Both the position numbers and the translations under genes were made by a program. From Clostridiales bacterium (GTDB lineage Bacteria; Bacillota; Clostridia; Saccharofermentanales; Saccharofermentanaceae): DNA of 64,000 nt. A model generated the notes under the pieces. The model was not told the origin of the DNA. It did not search any database and was given only the letters and a program-made list of their open reading frames with translations. Shown piece by piece: positions 1 through 8,073 of the stretch (position 1 is the first letter of the stretch; every line of letters begins with the position of its first letter). The DNA lies in NCBI GenBank assembly GCA_017964005.1, contig JAGCSR010000035.1:1-64000 (forward strand). Reading direction: 5' to 3'.

Positions 1-567
1 GACCGCTACCGCTGGATTGAGTACTGGAAGCTGAAGATGAACTTCGCCAACTACACCAAGCTGGTCGGCGACCTCGTGCTCATGACACGCGTGCAGTTCG
101 GCTACCTGGGCTACTACAACCGCAACTGGGGCTACTCTCCGTTCGAGGGCTTCCTTGTCGGCGGTGACGGCATGTCCGGCTATGCGACCTACGGTTCTGA
201 GATCGTCTCCCTCCGCGGTTATGAGAATTACCGGCTGACCCCGTATCAGCCTTCCGCATACAATTCCAACGGTTATGCCTATGCGGGTAATGTCTACGAC
301 AAATTCACGGTCGAGCTCCGTTATCCCGTCATCCTGCAGCCGCAGTCTACGATCTATGCCCTCGCTTTCCTCGAAGGAGGTAACTGCTGGGCGGACATCC
401 GCGACTTCAATCCCTTCCAGATCAAGCGTTCCGCAGGTGTGGGCGTGCGCATCTTCCTGCCTATGATAGGCCTGCTCGGTATCGACTGGGGCTATGGCTT
501 CGACAAGGATGCAAGGGGCTCAAAGGGCGGAAGTCAGTTCCACTTCGTGATAGGCCAGCAATTCTAG
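1..567 (+). CDS. bamA: BamA/Omp85 outer-membrane assembly protein, C-terminal part
   Basis: The reading frame is open from base 1, so the gene begins before the window; about 188 residues are visible. It shows alternating aromatic, glycine-rich beta strands and ends in FHFVIGQQF, a terminal Phe typical of an outer-membrane beta-barrel signal. Segments such as SLRGYENY and LEGGNCW, and the ending near FLPMIGLLGIDWGYGFD, match the last strands of Omp85/BamA barrels. BamA inserts beta-barrel proteins into the Gram-negative outer membrane. The following skp/ompH gene is the usual Bacteroidota neighbour. This Gram-negative gene cannot belong to the Clostridia genome that fills the rest of the window. 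Confidence 0.85.
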   Translation, partial: DRYRWIEYWKLKMNFANYTKLVGDLVLMTRVQFGYLGYYNRNWGYSPFEGFLVGGDGMSGYATYGSEIVSLRGYENYRLTPYQPSAYNSNGYAYAGNVYDKFTVELRYPVILQPQSTIYALAFLEGGNCWADIRDFNPFQIKRSAGVGVRIFLPMIGLLGIDWGYGFDKDARGSKGGSQFHFVIGQQF

Positions 568-575
568 GAAATTCC

Positions 576-606
576 TTGCTAATTGAAACTTTTTGGCGTA
601 CATTTG
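576..606 (+). promoter_or_regulatory. Bacteroidota-type promoter of the skp/ompH gene
   Basis: TTG at 576-578 is followed after 20 bp by TACATTTG at 599-606. This matches the Bacteroidota -33/-7 consensus (TTG, about 19-21 bp, TAnnTTTG) and not the TTGACA/TATAAT promoters seen later in the window. It lies 40 bp before the skp start, supporting a Bacteroidota origin for the first 1.7 kb. Confidence 0.7.
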
Positions 607-645
607 CATCATTATAATAATAACTGAAAACAAACACTTGACAAT

Positions 646-1203
646 ATGAAAAAGATCGTTCTCGCAGCTGTGGCAATTCTGGCAGGTTTCGTCCTCCAGG
701 CTCAGCCCAAGTTCGCCCATGTGAACTTCTCCGAACTCGTCCAGCTCATGCCCGAGGCCGACCAGGCCCGCGCCACGATGGCCGCTTCCAGCAAGGAGGC
801 CCAGGAAACCCTTCAGGCCATGCAGGAAGAAATCAACAACAAGTACACCCAGTACGAGCAGAAGGTATCCACCTGGAGCCCCGCCATCCGCGAAAGCAAG
901 GAAAAGGAACTCACCGACCTGAACCGCCGCGCCCAGGAGTTCTACCAGAACATCCAGCAGGAGCTTCAGCAGCAGCAGGAACAGCTTATGGCTCCCATCT
1001 ACAAGAAGGCACAGGAAGTTGTGGGCAACCTCGCCAAGGAAGGCGGCTATGTGTATGTCTTCGACCGTCAGAGCATACTCTTCATCGATGACACCCAGAG
1101 CACCGATCTCACTCCCGTAGCGCGCCAGACCCTCGGCATCGCGGAAGACCGCACTCTCGAAAGCCTCCAGGCTGAACTCCAGGCAATGGCAGCCCAGCAG
1201 TAA
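646..1203 (+). CDS. skp: Periplasmic chaperone Skp/OmpH family
   Basis: A 185-residue protein. Residues 1-19 form a signal peptide (KK, then a hydrophobic run ending LQAQ). The mature part begins KFAHVNFSELVQLMPE, the OmpH/Skp start, and then carries a long Gln/Glu-rich coiled coil (about residues 40-130, for example QQELQQQQEQL) corresponding to the tentacle helices. The C-terminal part, with VYVFDRQSILFIDD, is typical of Bacteroidota OmpH proteins. Skp trimers hold unfolded outer-membrane proteins in the periplasm for delivery to BamA, encoded just upstream. There is no Shine-Dalgarno sequence before the ATG, as is usual in Bacteroidota. Confidence 0.85.
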   Translation: MKKIVLAAVAILAGFVLQAQPKFAHVNFSELVQLMPEADQARATMAASSKEAQETLQAMQEEINNKYTQYEQKVSTWSPAIRESKEKELTDLNRRAQEFYQNIQQELQQQQEQLMAPIYKKAQEVVGNLAKEGGYVYVFDRQSILFIDDTQSTDLTPVARQTLGIAEDRTLESLQAELQAMAAQQ

Positions 1204-1233
1204 AAACAATTCAGACACATACCTAAACTCGAC

Positions 1234-1695
1234 ATGCAACATAAGGTAATCGATGCCAAGGATGTTGTAATAAGGTTTGCAGGAGATTCCGGTGACGGCA
1301 TGCAGCTCACCGGAACTCTTTTTGCCAATACCTCAGCCCTTCTTGGCAATTCCCTTTCTACTTTCCCGGACTATCCCGCCGAGATACGCGCCCCTCATGG
1401 CACCGTATCCGGCGTTTCCGGTTTTCAGGTGCACATAGGAAGTTCCGACGTGAACACTCCCGGAGACTTCTGCGACATGCTCGTGGCAATGAACCCGGCG
1501 GCCCTCAAGGCCAACGCCAAATGGTGCAAGCGCACCGCCAGCATCCTGGTGGACTCCGACTCCTTCACCGAGGCTCTCATGCAGAAGGCCGGCTTCAAGA
1601 CCGACAATCCCTTCGCTGAACTCGGCGTGGAAGACCGCAACCTCATCGTCGCCCCCATCACCACCCTCACCGAAGAGAGCCTGAAGGAGAGCGGC
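1234..1695 (+). CDS. korA: 2-oxoglutarate:ferredoxin oxidoreductase subunit alpha, N-terminal fragment (cut by chimeric junction)
   Basis: About 154 residues match the gamma-like N-terminal domain of KorA/OorA: VIRFAGDSGDGMQLTG, FPDYPAEIRAPHGTVSGVSGFQVHI, DMLVAMNPAAL, then NLIVAPITTLTEESLKESG. The enzyme oxidatively decarboxylates 2-oxoglutarate to succinyl-CoA with reduction of ferredoxin. After residue 154 the translation changes abruptly to a C39-peptidase/ABC-exporter sequence while the frame happens to stay open to 3603. The remaining several hundred residues of KorA are therefore missing. No Shine-Dalgarno sequence precedes ATG 1234. The fragment ends at the junction, whose exact base (about 1690-1700) is inferred from where the family resemblance stops. 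Confidence 0.8.
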
Positions 1696-3603
1696 AAGTT
1701 CCCCTGCATAATCCACTGGAACATGAACCACTTTGTGGTATTGTGCGGATTCAGAGGAAAGCACGTCTATATCAACGACCCGGCAAGAGGTTCCGTTAAG
1801 ATCTCCTGGGAGGAGTTCGACAGGTCTTTTACGGGCATCGTTCTGATACCGACGCCGTCGGATAAGTTTGAGCCTTCCGGGAAGCGCAAGAGCACCATCG
1901 ATTACGCGCGCAAGCGTCTGATCGGTGCCGGTGCCGCGACGGTCTTCGTTATGCTTGTCACCGCGATATCGTATCTGTTCGGCATCATCAATTCGGTGAC
2001 GTCGAGGATCTTCATGGACAGGCTCCTGTCGGGACTGAACCGGGAGTGGCTCTATCCTTTTATCGGACTCCTTATATTCCTTGCGGTAATAGAGATAATC
2101 GTCGCCTGGGCCAAAGCGATATACTCACTTAAGATCAACGGGAAGATGGCCGTGATAGGCAGCACTTCCTACATGTGGAAGGTCCTGCATCTGCCGATGG
2201 ACTTTTTCTCACAAAGGCTCGCAGGTGACATCCAGTCGAGGATGTATCTTAACGCGTCCATCTCAACTATTCTTGTCGAGATATTCGCGCCGCTCCTGCT
2301 TAACACGGTAATGATGATCTTCTATCTGGTGCTGATGCTCAAGCAGAGCGTGATGCTGACCATGATAGGGATCTTTACGATAGTGCTGAACATCATTATG
2401 TCCAGGATAATCGCGGAGAAGAGGATAAATATCACCCGTGTTCTCATGCGCGACCAGGGCAAGCTCGAATCTTCGACCGTTTCCGGGATCAGCATGATCG
2501 AGACGATCAAGGCGTCCGGTGCCGAAGACGGATTCTTCCGCAAGTGGGCGGGCTTTCAGGCTTCCGTCAATTCATCGGAGGTAAAGAGCCAGAAGACCAC
2601 ACAGATATTGGGAACGATCCCCGCATTCTTCTCAACAATAGCAAACTACGCGGTGCTGATCCTCGGTATCGCACTGATAATGCAGGACAAGTTCAGCCTC
2701 GGCGCGGTCCTCATGTTCCAGGGATTCTTAGGTTCCTTCATGCAGCCTGCGATGACTCTTATATCCGCGGGACAGTCCATCCAGGAGATGAGGACCCAGA
2801 TGGAAAGAGTCGAGGATGTCATGGAGTATCCGGATGACGCATCGATCAGGAACTGCAGGAAAGATTCCGAAGACTTCGCCAAGCTTCGCGGGAATGTTGA
2901 ACTCAAGAATATCACTTTCGGATATTCAAAACTGGAAGAACCACTGATCCGCGATTTCTCGCTGACGCTTAAGACCGGACAGAGGGTTGCTCTCGTAGGT
3001 GCTTCCGGCTGCGGCAAGTCCACCATATCCAAGCTCGTGTCGGGACTCTATCAGCCCTGGTCCGGGGAGATCCTGTTTGACGGCAAGCCCAGAAGCGAGT
3101 ACCCCAGGGAAGTCCTGTCGGGTTCTTTGGCGGTCGTAGATCAGGACATAATACTTTTCGAGGATACGATAGCGAATAACATCAAGATGTGGGACGACAC
3201 GATCATGGATTTTGAGATGATCATGGCGGCAAGGGACGCTTCGATCCACGATGATATCGTACAGCTCAAAGACGGCTATCAGCATAAGCTCACATCCGGC
3301 GGCAAGAACCTGTCCGGCGGGCAGCGCCAGAGGATGGAGATCGCCCGTGTCCTGGCGCAGGACCCCACCGTCATCATCCTCGATGAGGCAACTTCCGCCC
3401 TCGACGCGAAAACAGAATACGAGACGGTCAACGCTATCCGCGACAGAGGCATTACATGTATCGTTATCGCTCACAGGCTCTCAACCGTAAGAGACTGTGA
3501 CGAGATAATAGTGCTCGACCACGGTAAGGTGGCGGAGCGCGGGACGCACGAAGAACTGATGAAGCTTGGCGGCTCATATGCCGAGCTCGTGGCAAACGAG
3601 TAA
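1696..3603 (+). CDS. NHLM-type bacteriocin-export ABC transporter with C39 peptidase domain, N-terminally truncated
   Basis: About 635 residues remain. The first 60 (KFPCIIHWNMNHFVVL, VYINDPARG, WEEFDRSFTGIVL) are the second half of a C39 bacteriocin-leader peptidase, with its catalytic His (NHFVVL) and Asp (NDP). The first half, carrying the catalytic Cys, was lost at the chimeric junction. A six-helix ABC exporter domain follows, then an ATPase with Walker A GASGCGKST, signature LSGGQRQRME and Walker B VIILDEATSALD. In the family such proteins cleave double-glycine leaders and export the peptide. The paired second subunit starts 12 bp downstream. A peptide precursor and maturation enzymes would be expected upstream but are not in the window. 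Confidence 0.85.
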   Translation, partial: KFPCIIHWNMNHFVVLCGFRGKHVYINDPARGSVKISWEEFDRSFTGIVLIPTPSDKFEPSGKRKSTIDYARKRLIGAGAATVFVMLVTAISYLFGIINSVTSRIFMDRLLSGLNREWLYPFIGLLIFLAVIEIIVAWAKAIYSLKINGKMAVIGSTSYMWKVLHLPMDFFSQRLAGDIQSRMYLNASISTILVEIFAPLLLNTVMMIFYLVLMLKQSVMLTMIGIFTIVLNIIMSRIIAEKRINITRVLMRDQGKLESSTVSGISMIETIKASGAEDGFFRKWAGFQASVNSSEVKSQKTTQILGTIPAFFSTIANYAVLILGIALIMQDKFSLGAVLMFQGFLGSFMQPAMTLISAGQSIQEMRTQMERVEDVMEYPDDASIRNCRKDSEDFAKLRGNVELKNITFGYSKLEEPLIRDFSLTLKTGQRVALVGASGCGKSTISKLVSGLYQPWSGEILFDGKPRSEYPREVLSGSLAVVDQDIILFEDTIANNIKMWDDTIMDFEMIMAARDASIHDDIVQLKDGYQHKLTSGGKNLSGGQRQRMEIARVLAQDPTVIILDEATSALDAKTEYETVNAIRDRGITCIVIAHRLSTVRDCDEIIVLDHGKVAERGTHEELMKLGGSYAELVANE

Positions 3604-3615
3604 GGGGGCAAACAT

Positions 3616-5799
3616 ATGGGCTGGTTCGGTAAACAGATCGAGAAGAGAAGATTAACAGACGATCAGATGCTGGAGGATTCCTATGTCCGCATCGCCGAGG
3701 TCGTCATGGGTAAGTCGTCCGCAGCAAGGATCGAAGATGACAGGACGATAGCCAAGAATACTATAGACGAGATACTGAAGTATTTCAGATATAAACCTGC
3801 GGATATCCCGGACAACATCAAGGATATAGATGCCCAGCTGGATTACTGTCTGGCGCCCCGCGGGGTAATGAGACGCAAGGTGGAGCTTACGGAAGGATGG
3901 TATAAGGATTCTTTCGGACCGGTCCTTGCTTTCACAAGAGAGGAAGGAAAGCCTGTGGCTCTGCTTCCGGCGAAGACCATGGGTTACTACTATAAGGACC
4001 ACTTAACGGGCAGGAAGGTCAGGATCAATTCCCGCAATGCCGGGAACTTCGACATCGAAGGGTACTGTTTCTACAGGCCCCTTCCCCAGCGCGCCATAGG
4101 CATATCGGATCTTCTCATATACATGAAGAACTGTATCAACCTGTCGGATGTCGTAATGCTCATCATAGCGACTGCCGCTGTGGCGCTGACGGGATTGTTT
4201 ATCCCGCAGATCACCAAGATCCTGACAGGTCCGGTTATCTCAAGCCGCAGGGCTGACGTATTGGCGGCATCGGCCGTCTGCATAGTCTGTATATCCTTGT
4301 CCACTCAGCTCATCTCAAGTATAAGGGAACTCGTGCAGCAGAGGATCGGAATAAAGACGGGAATGGGAGTGCAGTCCGCGGTAATGATGAGACTGATGTC
4401 GCTTCCGGCAAGCTTTTTCAGATCCTATAGTCCGGGTGAACTCAGGACAAGGGCGATGTCTGTGGGACAGCTTTGTTCCATGATGATGCAGATGATCATG
4501 GGAACGGGACTTACGTCCATTGCATCCCTTGTATATATCCCTCAGATCTTCAACTTCGCGCCGGGACTGACGGTGCCTGCGATACTGATCGTACTTACGA
4601 CTCTGGCGTTCTCCGTGATCACGACCTTCGTTCAGATCAGGATCGACAAGAAGAGGATGGAGCATAATTCCAAGGAATCCGGCATGACGTATTCACTCAT
4701 CACCGGTGTCCAGAAGATCAAGCTCGCAGGAGCCGAGAAGCGTGTGTTCTCCAAGTGGATGAACCTGTTTGCGCAGGGTGCCGAACTCAGCTACAATCCG
4801 CCTGTGTTCATCAAGATCAACTCCGTTATCAGCACGGCTATAACGCTCATATCCAACATTATCCTGTACTACATGGCTATCAGGAGCAATGTCGATCAGT
4901 CCTCTTACTTTGCGTTCACGTCGGCATACGGAATGCTGATGGGAGCGTTCACATCTTTATCGGCTGTGGCACTGTCTGCTGCCAGGATCAAGCCTGTACT
5001 GGAGATGGCGGAGCCCTTCCTTAAGACGGAGCCTGAGACGGAGGAAGGCCGCGAGACTGTAACCGGGATATCAGGCGGCGTTGAACTGGATCATGTATCT
5101 TTCAGGTACGGGGCGGACTCTCCTTATATCTTTAAGGACCTCTCTCTTAAGATCCGCCCGGGAGAATATGTTGCCATCGCCGGTAAGACAGGGTGTGGCA
5201 AGTCCACGATCGTACGTCTTCTTCTCGGATTCGAGAAGCCTGAGACCGGAGCCGTGTATTACGACGGCAAGGACCTGCAGAGCTTCGATCCCGGGTCCCT
5301 TAGAAGGAAGATCGGAACCGTCATGCAGGACGCAGGGCTCTTCTCGGGTGACATATATTCCAACATAGTGATCACCGCGCCGGAACTCACGGTTAAGGAC
5401 GCATGGGAAGCTGCAGAAAAAGCAGGGATCGCGGAAGACATAAGAATGATGCCCATGGGCATGAACACGGTTATATCGGAAGGCTCCGGCGGTATATCCG
5501 GCGGTCAGCGCCAGCGAATCATGATCGCCCGCGCCATAGCGCCCAAGCCGAATCTCCTTATCTTCGACGAGGCGACATCAGCCTTGGACAACAAGACTCA
5601 AAGGCAGGTGTCTGAGGCTCTGGATGCCATGGGCTGCACCAGGATAGTAATAGCCCACAGACTGTCGACCATTAAACACTGCGACAGGATCCTGGTCATC
5701 GATGAAGGAAAGATCGTAGAAGACGGGACATACGATGAACTGATAGAACAGGGAGGATACTTTGCCGAGCTGGTTGCAAGGCAGCGTCTGGATACATAA
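3616..5799 (+). CDS. NHLM-type bacteriocin-export ABC transporter, permease/ATPase subunit without peptidase
   Basis: 727 residues; the start is supported by AGGGGG 8 bp upstream. Residues 1-160 form a cytoplasmic domain with no C39 catalytic motif, the mark of the second NHLM ABC subunit. Transmembrane helices follow (about 175-430), then the ATPase: Walker A GKTGCGKST, signature ISGGQRQR, Walker B LLIFDEATSALD and the H-loop IVIAHRLST. It lies 12 bp behind the peptidase-type subunit and probably forms a heterodimeric exporter with it. The NHLM families are named for peptides with nitrile-hydratase- or Nif11-like leaders; no such precursor is visible here, so the cargo is unknown. Confidence 0.8.
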   Translation: MGWFGKQIEKRRLTDDQMLEDSYVRIAEVVMGKSSAARIEDDRTIAKNTIDEILKYFRYKPADIPDNIKDIDAQLDYCLAPRGVMRRKVELTEGWYKDSFGPVLAFTREEGKPVALLPAKTMGYYYKDHLTGRKVRINSRNAGNFDIEGYCFYRPLPQRAIGISDLLIYMKNCINLSDVVMLIIATAAVALTGLFIPQITKILTGPVISSRRADVLAASAVCIVCISLSTQLISSIRELVQQRIGIKTGMGVQSAVMMRLMSLPASFFRSYSPGELRTRAMSVGQLCSMMMQMIMGTGLTSIASLVYIPQIFNFAPGLTVPAILIVLTTLAFSVITTFVQIRIDKKRMEHNSKESGMTYSLITGVQKIKLAGAEKRVFSKWMNLFAQGAELSYNPPVFIKINSVISTAITLISNIILYYMAIRSNVDQSSYFAFTSAYGMLMGAFTSLSAVALSAARIKPVLEMAEPFLKTEPETEEGRETVTGISGGVELDHVSFRYGADSPYIFKDLSLKIRPGEYVAIAGKTGCGKSTIVRLLLGFEKPETGAVYYDGKDLQSFDPGSLRRKIGTVMQDAGLFSGDIYSNIVITAPELTVKDAWEAAEKAGIAEDIRMMPMGMNTVISEGSGGISGGQRQRIMIARAIAPKPNLLIFDEATSALDNKTQRQVSEALDAMGCTRIVIAHRLSTIKHCDRILVIDEGKIVEDGTYDELIEQGGYFAELVARQRLDT

Positions 5800-5821
5800 A
5801 CAAAAAGTGAGGGTGTAACAA

Positions 5822-6790
5822 GTGGGGAACAAGATCAGGGGAACTTTGGGGACCGTCATAACGGCGGTCATAGTGGTGACGCTTATCGTATTGGGGATCG
5901 CCTTAGGCGACCGTAAGATATCGGATCTTCAAAAGTCTACGGCGGAGATATTACTTATAGTCTGCGTATGCAGTATCTTATATTGTTTTGCGGCAGGAGA
6001 ACTGGCGCAGAACTTCTCTCAGATGGATAAGCTCTGGAGCATCCTTCCGGTCGCGTATTCCTGGATAATCGCCGCAAGAGGAGGCATGAAGGCAAGGCTC
6101 GTTATCTATGCTCTGATCGTTACTGTTTGGGGCATACGGCTTACGATCAATTTTGCCAGGAAGGGTGCATACAGTATAAAGTTTTGGACCGGGGAAGAAG
6201 ACTACAGATGGGCGATCGTCCATCAGAATAAGATATTTCAGAACAGGTTTGCCTGGACTGCTTTTGATCTGTTCTTTATCAGCACATACCAGAATCTCCT
6301 GGTTCTGGCGATATGTTTTCCGGCGGTGGCTTCAATGGAATCGGAAACGCCGCTCGGTATATGGGATATAGTATCGTTCGTTCTTGCAATAGCTTTCCTT
6401 ACTCTTGAGACCGTGGCAGACGAATACCAATGGAAGTTCCATTGCAGGAAGAAAGAACTCCTTGCCAAGGAGGGAGATATCAGGAAGATAGCAAGTCCTT
6501 ATGATCTCGGATTCAATACGACGGGGCCCTGGAGCCGTATGCGCCACCCGAACTATCTGGGAGAGCAGGGCATCTGGATGAGCCTTTACATCACGGCGAT
6601 CGGAGCCGGTGTCACGCGCTTCGGGATCTTCCACTGGTCCATGACCGGGCCTCTCCTTCTTATTCTCCTGTTCATGGGAAGCTCGGCTCTTGCAGAGAAG
6701 ATCTCATCCGGCAAATACCCCGGGTACAAGGACTATATAGATCAGATATATAAATATATCCCCATCAGAAGATTCCGCGGTCAGGCCTGA
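5822..6790 (+). CDS. DUF1295 membrane protein (steroid 5-alpha-reductase-like fold)
   Basis: 322 residues from a GTG start 22 bp after the ABC gene, with GAGGGTG upstream. Several hydrophobic helices are visible (about residues 10-30, 38-55, 65-85, 90-110, 140-165, 178-195, 270-290). The C-terminal part has the DUF1295 hallmarks GPWSRMRHPNYLGEQGIW and KYPGYKDYIDQIYKYIP. The family resembles ICMT/steroid 5-alpha-reductase-type enzymes acting on lipophilic substrates in the membrane, but the substrate is unknown for most bacterial members. It may be co-transcribed with the exporter genes, but no link in function can be shown. Confidence 0.75.
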   Translation: MGNKIRGTLGTVITAVIVVTLIVLGIALGDRKISDLQKSTAEILLIVCVCSILYCFAAGELAQNFSQMDKLWSILPVAYSWIIAARGGMKARLVIYALIVTVWGIRLTINFARKGAYSIKFWTGEEDYRWAIVHQNKIFQNRFAWTAFDLFFISTYQNLLVLAICFPAVASMESETPLGIWDIVSFVLAIAFLTLETVADEYQWKFHCRKKELLAKEGDIRKIASPYDLGFNTTGPWSRMRHPNYLGEQGIWMSLYITAIGAGVTRFGIFHWSMTGPLLLILLFMGSSALAEKISSGKYPGYKDYIDQIYKYIPIRRFRGQA

Positions 6791-6815
6791 AGCATCAATA
6801 AGGTCAACTTAAACC

Positions 6816-6837
6816 AAGTTAAGATTAAGTTAAGGTT
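6816..6837 (+). promoter_or_regulatory. 11-bp tandem direct repeat, probable OmpR-type regulator site
   Basis: AAGTTAAGATT (6816-6826) is followed immediately by AAGTTAAGGTT (6827-6837), an exact 11-bp period with one mismatch. A related half, AACTTAAACC, lies just before at 6806-6815, and CTTAAGGTT recurs at 6851-6859. OmpR/PhoB-family regulators bind direct repeats with an 11-bp period. A possible -10 (TAGAAT, 6866-6871) with a poor -35 follows, which suits an activated promoter. The response regulator encoded at 8074-8760 is the obvious candidate; that link is inferred. Confidence 0.55.
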
Positions 6838-6891
6838 TCTCAATTTTATCCTTAAGGTTCCATCGGTAGAATTCATACCGTAAGCGTCATA

Positions 6892-6935
6892 CGGCCTTAC
6901 GGGACCGGAAGGAATAAGGCGGCACCGTAAGGCCG
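6892..6935 (+). other. 5'-UTR stem-loop before the DUF975 gene
   Basis: CGGCCTTACGG (6892-6902) and CCGTAAGGCCG (6925-6935) form a perfect 11-bp stem with a 22-nt loop that contains further short GC complementarity. No T-run follows, so it is not a normal terminator. It lies in the probable 5'-UTR, 39 bp before the start codon at 6975, and could affect mRNA stability or be an operator. Confidence 0.5.
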
Positions 6936-6974
6936 GGACCCTACAGATGTACGGGAATAAAGGAGGAACTTCTT

Positions 6975-7970
6975 ATGTGGAAGAGGAGAGATGTTAAAGC
7001 CAAGGGTAAATCGAGCTTTCAGAAGTGCTATTGGAAAGCAGTCTTGGTCGCCCTGATAGTCGGTATCGTGGGCGGAGGCGCCGCAGGCGGAGCCGGCGGA
7101 TACTACGGAGGGTTCGGAGGAAATTCTTTATCGAACCGCAGTGAGACAACAAAGCAGGTAGATCTCAGTGATCTCGATATAGATATTGACGGCGTACCGA
7201 ACTTCGATCCCTCGGGTCTGAAGGACCTGGACGATATCAAGGACCTGGCAGAGGACAATGATTCTTCATCCGGCCTCGTGATCAACGGAGTACCTTTTAC
7301 TTCATCTGATCTCAAGAATATCGACAGCTACGATGAGCTTAACGATTTCCTGAAGGACCACGGCGGAAAGACCCTGGATGAAGTGCACAATGAGCTGGAT
7401 AAGGGCGCACAGGGCGCGATAGCGGCAGCTGTGATCATAGTAATGATAGTATGTTTTATCATTGCAGCCATTGTAGCAGTGTTCTCCTTCATAATGACTG
7501 TATTCCTCTTCAACCCGATCAACTTCGGATGTAAGAGATTCTTCAGGAAGAACCTGGATGATTCGGCAAAGCTGTCCAACATATTCTTTGCTTTCAAGTC
7601 CAACTACAAGAACGTTGTCAAGACAGGTTTCTTCTACACACTCTTCATTACATTGTGGACACTGCTGTTCGTGATCCCGGGTATCATCAAGAGCTATCAG
7701 TACAGACTGGTTCCTTACATCATCGGTGAGAATCCCGACATGAACTGGAGAGAGGCACTGGATGAGTCTTCAAGGCTCATGAAGGGCAACAAGTGGAAAG
7801 CATTCGTATACGATCTGTCATTTATCGGATGGGAACTTCTGTCCGGACTGACACTCGGTATCTTCGGAGTCTTCTATGTAAATCCTTACAAGAACTCCTC
7901 CGACGCAGCCCTCTACGAGGCTATCAGATACGGATCTTCCGCAGAACCTCAGGTTGCAGCGGAAGCCTGA
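6975..7970 (+). CDS. DUF975-like integral membrane protein with an Asp-rich insert
   Basis: 331 residues, with AAAGGAGGAAC before the ATG. After the basic start and first helix (about residues 22-45, glycine-rich) comes a soluble acidic region (about 50-140: DLSDLDIDIDGVP, DLDDIKDLAEDND). Then come helices near 143-180 and 214-235 and a C-terminal membrane region. FNPINFGCKRFF, FFYTLFITLWTLLFVIPGIIKSY and the NPDMNWREALDESSRLMKGNKW segment are typical of DUF975 proteins, whose function is unknown. The acidic stretch is longer than I expect for the family. It sits just upstream of a two-component system and behind its putative binding repeats, so it may be a target or modulator of that system. 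Confidence 0.7.
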   Translation: MWKRRDVKAKGKSSFQKCYWKAVLVALIVGIVGGGAAGGAGGYYGGFGGNSLSNRSETTKQVDLSDLDIDIDGVPNFDPSGLKDLDDIKDLAEDNDSSSGLVINGVPFTSSDLKNIDSYDELNDFLKDHGGKTLDEVHNELDKGAQGAIAAAVIIVMIVCFIIAAIVAVFSFIMTVFLFNPINFGCKRFFRKNLDDSAKLSNIFFAFKSNYKNVVKTGFFYTLFITLWTLLFVIPGIIKSYQYRLVPYIIGENPDMNWREALDESSRLMKGNKWKAFVYDLSFIGWELLSGLTLGIFGVFYVNPYKNSSDAALYEAIRYGSSAEPQVAAEA

Positions 7971-8019
7971 TACCCGAAAAGTTATAGTATAGAATAATGG
8001 ATATGATATAGTAGTGATG

Positions 8020-8044
8020 ACCGGCAGGAGCAGATCCTGCCGGT
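8020..8044 (+). terminator. Stem-loop between the DUF975 gene and the response regulator
   Basis: ACCGGCAGGA and TCCTGCCGGT form a perfect 10-bp stem with a 5-nt loop. The tail (TATCCGATTTAT) is only weakly T-rich, so this may be a partial terminator or an mRNA-processing hairpin, adjusting regulator expression relative to the upstream gene. Confidence 0.5.
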
Positions 8045-8073
8045 TATCCGATTTATAAAACAAAGGGGACGCC

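Noticed and set aside
1234..3603. A single 789-residue KorA-ABC exporter fusion protein
   Set aside because: Both halves are truncated at the switch and come from different phyla by neighbourhood and promoter type; a misassembly explains it better than a real fusion.
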